Positions 58,400-64,000 of a DNA stretch of 64,000 bases are shown here, piece after piece. How positions within the stretch are numbered: the stretch's first letter is position 1; the number at the start of each line of letters is the position of its first letter. The position numbers were made by a program, and so were the translations under genes. The notes beneath the pieces are model-generated. The model did no database searches. It had not been told where the DNA came from and saw only the letters and a list, made by a program, of their open reading frames with translations. This DNA comes from Homalodisca vitripennis (Eukaryota > Arthropoda > Insecta > Hemiptera > Cicadellidae), in the NCBI RefSeq assembly GCF_021130785.1, contig NC_060213.1:64704001-64768000 (forward strand). Direction: 5' to 3'.

Positions 58400-60516
58400 T
58401 TTATATGAGCCTACAATTCTATAAGTATACAGTTATTTCGAGCCTAATTGCAATAAATAACTTTTAATTTTAAAATATTTTCTAGTCAGAAATTTTTTAT
58501 ATTGTGTTAAAATACATAAACTATTAAAAGTTAATATTTTGAACTTATGACCATAAATTATTCAAGGGATCATATAGAACGTTTCGAGTGAACCGACGAA
58601 AGGAGGAAAAACTTCCGTTAGTTAAAGAAGACTGTTGCAGGAAACACTTTCCACAAGCTTGGAGAAGAACTGCTGACACAGGTAATAAAAATAAATTCCG
58701 AGCTAAGGTAAAAACAAACACTTTAAGCTCCGTTAACTTCTACCGTTCATTTCCAACCATAAAGAAAGTAACAATTTAATAATTTAAATACCTTTATTCT
58801 GTCTGACAACAGTTTTATGGTTGCATAAAACCTCAACATACCTAATGTAAATGAATGTTACATTAAATAGTTAATATTTATTTTGGCGTCAATTAAATGC
58901 TTTATTCTACATGTTAAATATGGTTTTCACACCAAAATTAATTCAAAAGGAATACAGAATATGTAAGTTTTTGTAAAATCATTCGGCAATTATTTCGCTG
59001 TGTTTCAAGCACAGCGTGAGAAATTAATCGAGATAGAGATATATGTGATTTGAAAATGGAAACTCTTGTGATATTGATATTGTTGAATTAAAGTTCGTCA
59101 AACATCGGGCTCAAAACAATCTCTAAAATATTAAAACCGATTTGCTTGAATTATTCAATTATACTTGTATTCTGTACAAGAATTATTCCCTAAAGTTCGG
59201 TCAATTACGTGACAATACATGACCTTTAATGACATTATTTAATTATTTGCTTTTATAATATATGAAATATTCTTGGAAAAGTTTGTTATTACTGAAATAA
59301 ATAACCTCTGATTTAGATTTCTGTTAAAAACTGGAGATTGTTCATCCACCTTTGATCCTCTGGTCTTAGTGAACCAATTTAAAAGATGTACATTAACTGT
59401 GTTATGAACACGCTGAAAGTTTCTGACTGCTATCCTAATTAATTGAAAAAATAATTAGTTCCTTTAAGGAAATATTAATAAGGGAACAATGTGATTATTA
59501 TGTTTGGGCTTAAAGCTGGCTGAACGGTCATTAATGTTCTGTAATTATACACAATTCTAATTAATAAGCGTGTAGCGAGACTAATTATTTATTGGGAATA
59601 AAACCTAAATCAAAGTGTTCGGAGAACTGTTAGTTCAATCAATTAAAAAAGCCCGTGCCCATATCAACAAAGAGCCCCTAAAAACTACTGATATCCTCAC
59701 AACTATGACGGAACACTGCGGGCAGGAAGGAGTTAATCTGGCGGAAATTGGGATTGAAAAAAACGACCGTTACGTATAAAAGTTGATCGAAACATAAAAT
59801 TCCAGGAAATGGACTTCGACCTTAAACAACTTTCAATGACTTATATAGGCTACCGTTTATAGTCCCAAGTCCTAAGCATTCGTACAGGAAAAAACAAATA
59901 AACAAAAAGAGACGTTTTGTGCTCATTACAACTCTAATGAACAAACAATAGTTAGCTAATTAGTAGTAGTTTATGTGATGAGGTAATTAGTATTTCTATT
60001 GGCTAATTAGGTAAACAGACTGGACATTCAGGAGATTATAGTATTGATACAAATGGAAAACGTAGAAGCTAATACAGTATAGTGTAGTATTTTGTATGGC
60101 TATCAAGTCCTTGTAAATAAGGGTATTTCTTTATTTTTTTATCTTTAGTTGTTTCGTATGCTTTTTTTATAACAGCCGAAGAGTACTACTTATACAAAAT
60201 AATTTCCTTTATAATACCAATGTTAATGCTCTTCTGCGTAATATTTCATAATGTACGAACACAAATATAACCATTTCCACAATAATAGCAATAATGTTAC
60301 CATTTCTAAAAAAATGAAGGAATATTAGACGTTGCCATATCAAGGTTCTAACATTCTAAATACATTACTTAGTAGAGAAATAGTGAGGAGATGCTATGCA
60401 GGCTATAATTGCCCTTACTCTTTTTTTAATAGGAGTGATTTCCTTGAGAAAACGACACGTCACGGAAATAAAGTAAATTTTTGTGTTAACCATATTTTTT
60501 ACATACATATGGAGTT
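58400..60516. other. AT-rich DNA, no feature recognised
   Basis: A less AT-rich patch at 59645-59780 is unassigned. Frames at 58588-58779 and 60332-60541 show no domain; the second runs into the poly(A) of the SINE. Confidence 0.45.
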
Positions 60517-60782
60517 AAAAAAAAAAAAAAAAAAAAAGTAAAGAATGTCTTATTTTACCAGGCGAAGTTAGGGCTAAGAAGCCCTCTCTAAACACTTAAC
60601 CTGGGGACCAACGGCTTAAAGGTGACTTCCGAACCACCACCAGGCACCAATGGCCGGGCAGGCGGGCCGCTTGCAAGGACAGGATCGCTCAGCGGTCACC
60701 TGTCCAAGCAGCAGCCACGATCGGCGTTGCTTGATCTGGTTATCTTGCGATAACCGCCGTACCCACTACACTGCGCCATTGG
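60517..60782 (-). mobile_element. 5S rRNA-derived SINE, copy 2
   Basis: Same family and orientation as the copy at 35.5 kb, with a 21-base uninterrupted A tract on the plus-strand left end (60517-60537). On the minus strand it reads CCAATGGCGCAGTGTAG, GGTTATCGCAAGATAACCAG (compare 5S GGTTCTCGTCCGATCACCGA), ATCAAGCAACGCCGATCGTG and CTTGGACAGGTGACCGC. Relative to copy 1 it has CAGGCACCAATGG where copy 1 has CAATGG, and TCTAAACAC where copy 1 has TCTAACAC. High similarity between the copies implies recent activity. Confidence 0.82.
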
Positions 60783-60799
60783 CTAAGTAAATATATATA

Positions 60800-60885
60800 T
60801 TACTAAGCCAAGAGATAAGAGTTAAGTAGTTAAGAGTTAAGAGTTTAAGAGTTAAGTAGATATAATACTTGAGATAGTTATAATA
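60800..60885. repeat. Short TAAGAGTTAAG tandem repeat
   Basis: AAGAGTTAAG-type words repeat five or six times immediately right of the SINE head. Confidence 0.7.
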
Positions 60886-61379
60886 CCTAAATTATAATCT
60901 AATTCTTTTTGTTAAAAAAGATCAAATCTTCATTACACTATGGATAAATTTTTACCCAATGATTTGGATGTACTAAAACTACATATGTGCCCTTCAAGAT
61001 GATTAAAACAATAACTGTAGCTTCTACTAAAAAAAAGAACACTACATGTATTGGCACATTATCTAATAGAGTTGTATATTAATTATTTATCATAACTGCA
61101 TTATGTTACTGTTTTATTATGTTTTGTAAGGTTCACAAGTTGTGACATTCTAATAATTGTTTTTAACTAACAAAATTTTAAATTTTGATCAATACTACAA
61201 GTAAATAATTGTTATTAGCCTAAAAGCTAATTATCAGATCGATGGGGTGAAGAGGAGAGAATGAAAAGGAAAAAATAAAATAAACACACATTGTCAATAT
61301 ACAAAAATATGTGCCTAAATTATTCCTAGAAAGAAGCTCAATGTAATGGAGAAAATGTAACGTAAAATTATTTTACACG
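60886..61379. other. AT-rich DNA, no feature recognised
   Basis: Nothing seen. Confidence 0.45.
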
Positions 61380-61394
61380 TTGAAGAGATACGGA

Positions 61395-61560
61395 ACGTGG
61401 AATTCTAGTGGCAGAGGTTGTGTTTCAATAATACAGAGCCCATGGACCGTTGAAAGGTTCGATCCAAATCCGATTTGTACATCTAAAGGATTGACGAGCT
61501 CGCTTTATTTCCTATTGCTCCTTTTAATTAGTCCCCGCCTTTTGGGGATTACAGGCCTTT
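61395..61560 (+). mobile_element. Possible tRNA-derived SINE remnant
   Basis: TAGTGGCAGAGG (61406-61417) resembles box A and AGGTTCGATCC (61455-61465) is a good box B, 49 bases apart. TTCTAGTGGCAGAGG lies where a D arm would be. A cloverleaf does not close and the 3' limit is unknown. Confidence 0.4.
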
Positions 61561-61837
61561 ATTTGAAAAATATTGCAGCGTAGAGTCCCTGATGAACTTT
61601 ATTGACGAGAAATCCTTCTCCTCGATGAGAAAAGATAGCTTGTACTGTGTAGAGGGTAATAAATAAAAGAACATAATTTTTTAACAACTTTTTAGCTTTA
61701 TAAACAAGGATGGTAGTTTTTTCTAGTGCCTTAAATTTGCAATTACAACTTAATAAATTGTTATACGTAAATAATATTTGTAAGGTAGGATTTATTTAAA
61801 ATCTAATACTTATACCATGTATGTATGTATGTATATA

Positions 61838-62000
61838 TACAGGGTGTGCACAAAATGGTGTTAAAAACTTCTGTGGGTGATAGTAAATCATATGACTATG
61901 GGTCAAGAAATGTTTGTTAACCGCTGGCCGCCATTTTGTATTTAAAAAAAATAATTATTATCTCCAAAATTAGTTAAGTTATGGAAATCATATTTGGCTA
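61838..62000 (+). mobile_element. Mariner-like element terminus
   Basis: TA followed by CAGGGTGTGCACAAAATGG at 61840, then ACTTCTGTGGGTGATAG, GGTCAAGAAATGTTTGTTAA and GCCGCCATTTTG. This word order is typical of the 5' noncoding end of mariner-like elements in insects (CAGGGTGT start, GGGTGATAG, GGCCGCCATTTTG). The rest is absent; TA-rich DNA follows, so it is a solo or truncated end. Confidence 0.6.
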
Positions 62001-62039
62001 ATAGGTTTGAATATATAAGAAAAAATAATTGAATAATTG

Positions 62040-62150
62040 TGTTATTATCTTATTTAATATTTACTTTTATATTATATATTATATTATATAATATGTATAA
62101 TAATAATATATATATAATATATATATATATATTATATATATATATAATCA
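62040..62150. repeat. TA-rich simple sequence
   Basis: Interrupted TATA/ATAT runs. Confidence 0.85.
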
Positions 62151-62289
62151 AGCCTTAATTAACAGCAACAAAAATTAAAATATATGAATAAATATTTATA
62201 ATTGAATTTAACAGCAATTAAATTATTCTAGTAAGAATAATAAAAATTCATTTAAATCAAGGAATTAGATGCACTACACAGTTAATGAC

Positions 62290-62292
62290 GCA

Positions 62293-62353
<61 letters not shown>
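62290..62353. repeat. (CA)n microsatellite
   Basis: About 29 CA units after GCACGCGCA. Confidence 0.96.
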
Positions 62354-62360
<7 letters not shown>

Positions 62361-63254
62361 GAGATACGAGGGGAGATATTAACCAATAGTGTAAACTTAC
62401 AGTCACATGCTAAGTTTCTCAGAAGTGCACATTGTTCTATTGTTAAGTTCACTGTGATGAGTTACGTCACCACGTATTGGTTAGTTTTTAAATAATTCTT
62501 GTGTATACTTTCCTTATGTCTTACCGTCTTTTACTCGCCAAAAAGAGGATACATTTAAAACCTCTAAACGTAGATACTGTATGATAAAACACCAGTTTAC
62601 GTAGATGAACTTTCGGTACATATTAACTAGATTTTCAAAGCGAGTTTATAGTTTGAAACAGGGACTTATTTAATTGAAGCGCCCAAACCTGTTTGTCTAA
62701 ATGGTAGCAGTAATCGGGTTATCTGATATAAATGAGGAATCACAATTCCAGGAAGGCCCCGGGTGTAAACAGCGATAATCTACTTAGCGACCGTTAATAT
62801 CAGCTTACAACTTTATCTTCGGTGACCGCTCCATTGGTTTCATATATTTTCATTACGGTGTTGTATGTTATGTTGAATTAAAGACGTTCTTAGTTCGGTA
62901 AGAGGGTTTAAAAACAAATTACGATATTAGAATTCGGCACATTTAGATCACAGTCAAAATGAGGAATAAAAACTAATAAAATAGAGATGATATATGAAGG
63001 AGACACTGATCATTAATAAACTCCAAAATACTGAAAATACGCTTAACTCAAGTGAAGAACACAATTCACTTTTCCAGACTAACGAATTTACAGGCTACAT
63101 GGAAGAAACATTAATGTTAATATCTACTCGAGTAGGAGAATGCATTAGGCACCAAAACATCAAAGTACTGGCGCTTGCGAACTCCCCCATACTGTTCGAA
63201 GTACATAAACACTATTATTATTAACTGATGTAACTAATCAACGGTTCTACTCAC
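62354..63254. other. Probable intron of the ADAM-like gene
   Basis: It lies 3' of the exon's donor on the minus strand. No exon or repeat is recognised; a less AT-rich patch at 62690-62830 is unassigned and a 76-codon forward frame at 62994-63224 has no domain. Confidence 0.45.
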
Positions 63255-63401
63255 CGACAAGTCGCCGCCGTAGAAGGGGTGGATCACGAAGGTCTCGTTG
63301 CCCACGTGGATGACCCCGCTGACCCCGTTACACGTGTGGAAGGCTGCGGTGGCACCGGGATAGTCCTTGACAGTGCCATGGTAGTAGCAGTGCTCTATCT
63401 C
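63255..63401 (-). CDS. ADAM-family metalloprotease, prodomain exon
   Basis: An internal exon of 147 bases (49 codons, phase 0 at both ends). On the minus strand CTCTCTGCCCAG precedes GAGATAGAGCAC (acceptor) and GACTTGTCG is followed by GTGAGTAG (strong donor). The peptide runs [15 protein letters not shown], then [20 protein letters not shown], then [11 protein letters not shown]. This is the M12B propeptide signature: CYYxGxV, a gap of about ten, then STCxGLxGxI and an IxP segment. The prodomain keeps the zinc protease latent in the secretory pathway. The HPFYGGDLS ending recalls insect mind-meld-type ADAMs (ADAM11/22/23-related), but this is from memory and could be another member. Strong bias to C or G at third positions sets it apart from the flanks. 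The rest of the gene lies outside or was not recognised. Confidence 0.82.
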
Positions 63402-64000
63402 CTGGGCAGAGAGACACCACTGATAACCACTGAGCATAGTCTGAGCCGGAGGAAGGAACAATTCATTCTACAAATTCTACCCTAGACTATGTGGTAGACT
63501 CAGCTATTCTCGGTCAAGCCAGCCATGAAGGGTTACAGACTCTCGCCGACTCAAAGGGAGACTCATATCACTAATTGAGGGCAACCCTGTCAGTCAAGAA
63601 ATCTATGTAATCTTCACAGAAATGCCTTCATGTCACATATATCACGTTTAAGCTCATTTTCTTAAAATTTTCATGGAGATAACACATTTTATAAAATTAT
63701 GTCCATGATTTTGTACGCTATGCTCCCAGCTAATAAATTGGCTCATAGAAGCCAGGTTCTTGGGTTACGGTTGGAAAACCGAACTCAAGAGGGAAAGAGT
63801 ATAGTTGTCATAAATAAGAAGACTGGAAATTTCAGACTGGTGTTTAGACCTACACTGTAAAAAAAACAAAATATGGTACTTTTTTAACTTTGTTCTAACA
63901 CCAAATACCATTTTGTCCCTACATATTTAACTCTAAAGAATTTTAGCCTTTAACTCAGGCTGTATGAAGCTTTTTTACATTTTTATTAGTGTGCTGGTTT
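63402..64000. other. Probable upstream intron of the ADAM-like gene
   Basis: It lies 5' of the exon's acceptor on the minus strand. The coding frame stays open for about 20 more codons past the acceptor (to 63461) without a start in good context, so I place the boundary at the acceptor. No other exon is seen before the window ends. Confidence 0.5.

Noticed and set aside
1..64000. CRISPR arrays, operons, riboswitches, prophage or other prokaryotic systems
   Set aside because: The direct repeats here lack spacer structure, no ribosome-binding-site-led gene series exists, and splice sites and retrotransposons mark the DNA as animal nuclear sequence.

Overview
This is a eukaryotic, AT-rich (roughly two-thirds A+T by eye), gene-poor window, most likely from an insect genome. 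The reasons are interrupted coding sequence with GT-AG splice sites, R1-clade and Jockey/CR1-like non-LTR retrotransposons, mariner-type debris, tRNA- and 5S-derived SINEs, and many micro- and minisatellites. The order cannot be fixed from sequence alone. Nothing looks bacterial: there are no operons, no prokaryotic terminators and no CRISPR.

The only host coding sequence I can support is one exon at the right end (63255-63401, minus strand). It encodes part of the prodomain of an ADAM-family (M12B/reprolysin) metalloprotease and is bounded by a good acceptor and donor, both in phase 0. The gene is read right to left, so sequence to the left is its downstream intron, or lies beyond the gene. 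No further exon was recognised in the remaining 63 kb, so much of the window may be one very large intron (inference).

Layout. 0-3 kb: possible LINE tail, a 102-codon orphan open frame, a nine-copy ~119-bp array. 3-12 kb: unique AT-rich DNA with a few less AT-rich islands, a tRNA-derived SINE remnant and a dead mariner-like transposase. 12.2-14.1 kb: a 251-bp tandem duplication carrying a tRNA-like gene, then a dispersed repeat (family 1). 14.9-15.7 kb: repeat family 2. 18.2-19.6 kb: decayed LINE. 21.4-22.3 kb: long GACA/GATA array. 22.6-22.9 kb: 152-bp duplication. 23-35 kb: mostly unique AT-rich DNA with small inverted repeats and family 1/2 fragments. 35.5-36.5 kb: 5S-derived SINE followed by a 39-bp minisatellite. 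40.7-41.1 kb: 87-bp minisatellite. 42.4-42.55 kb: two adjacent hairpins. 44.7-45.65 kb: second decayed LINE. 46.5-47.6 kb: eight near-identical 137-bp repeats. 53.3-54.9 kb: 5'-truncated R1-clade element, relatively young and GC-rich. 56.5-58.3 kb: a five-copy ~255-bp array and a 207-bp duplication. 60.5-60.8 kb: second 5S-derived SINE. 61.8 kb: mariner-like terminus. 62.3 kb: CA repeat. 63.3 kb: ADAM exon.

No set of genes acts together here. The interest lies in repeat biology: 5S-derived SINEs, a tRNA-like unit inside an extended inverted repeat, minisatellites whose unit is a multiple of three, and long internal hairpins. I found no convincing new multi-gene system. All family assignments come from reading motifs, not from searches.
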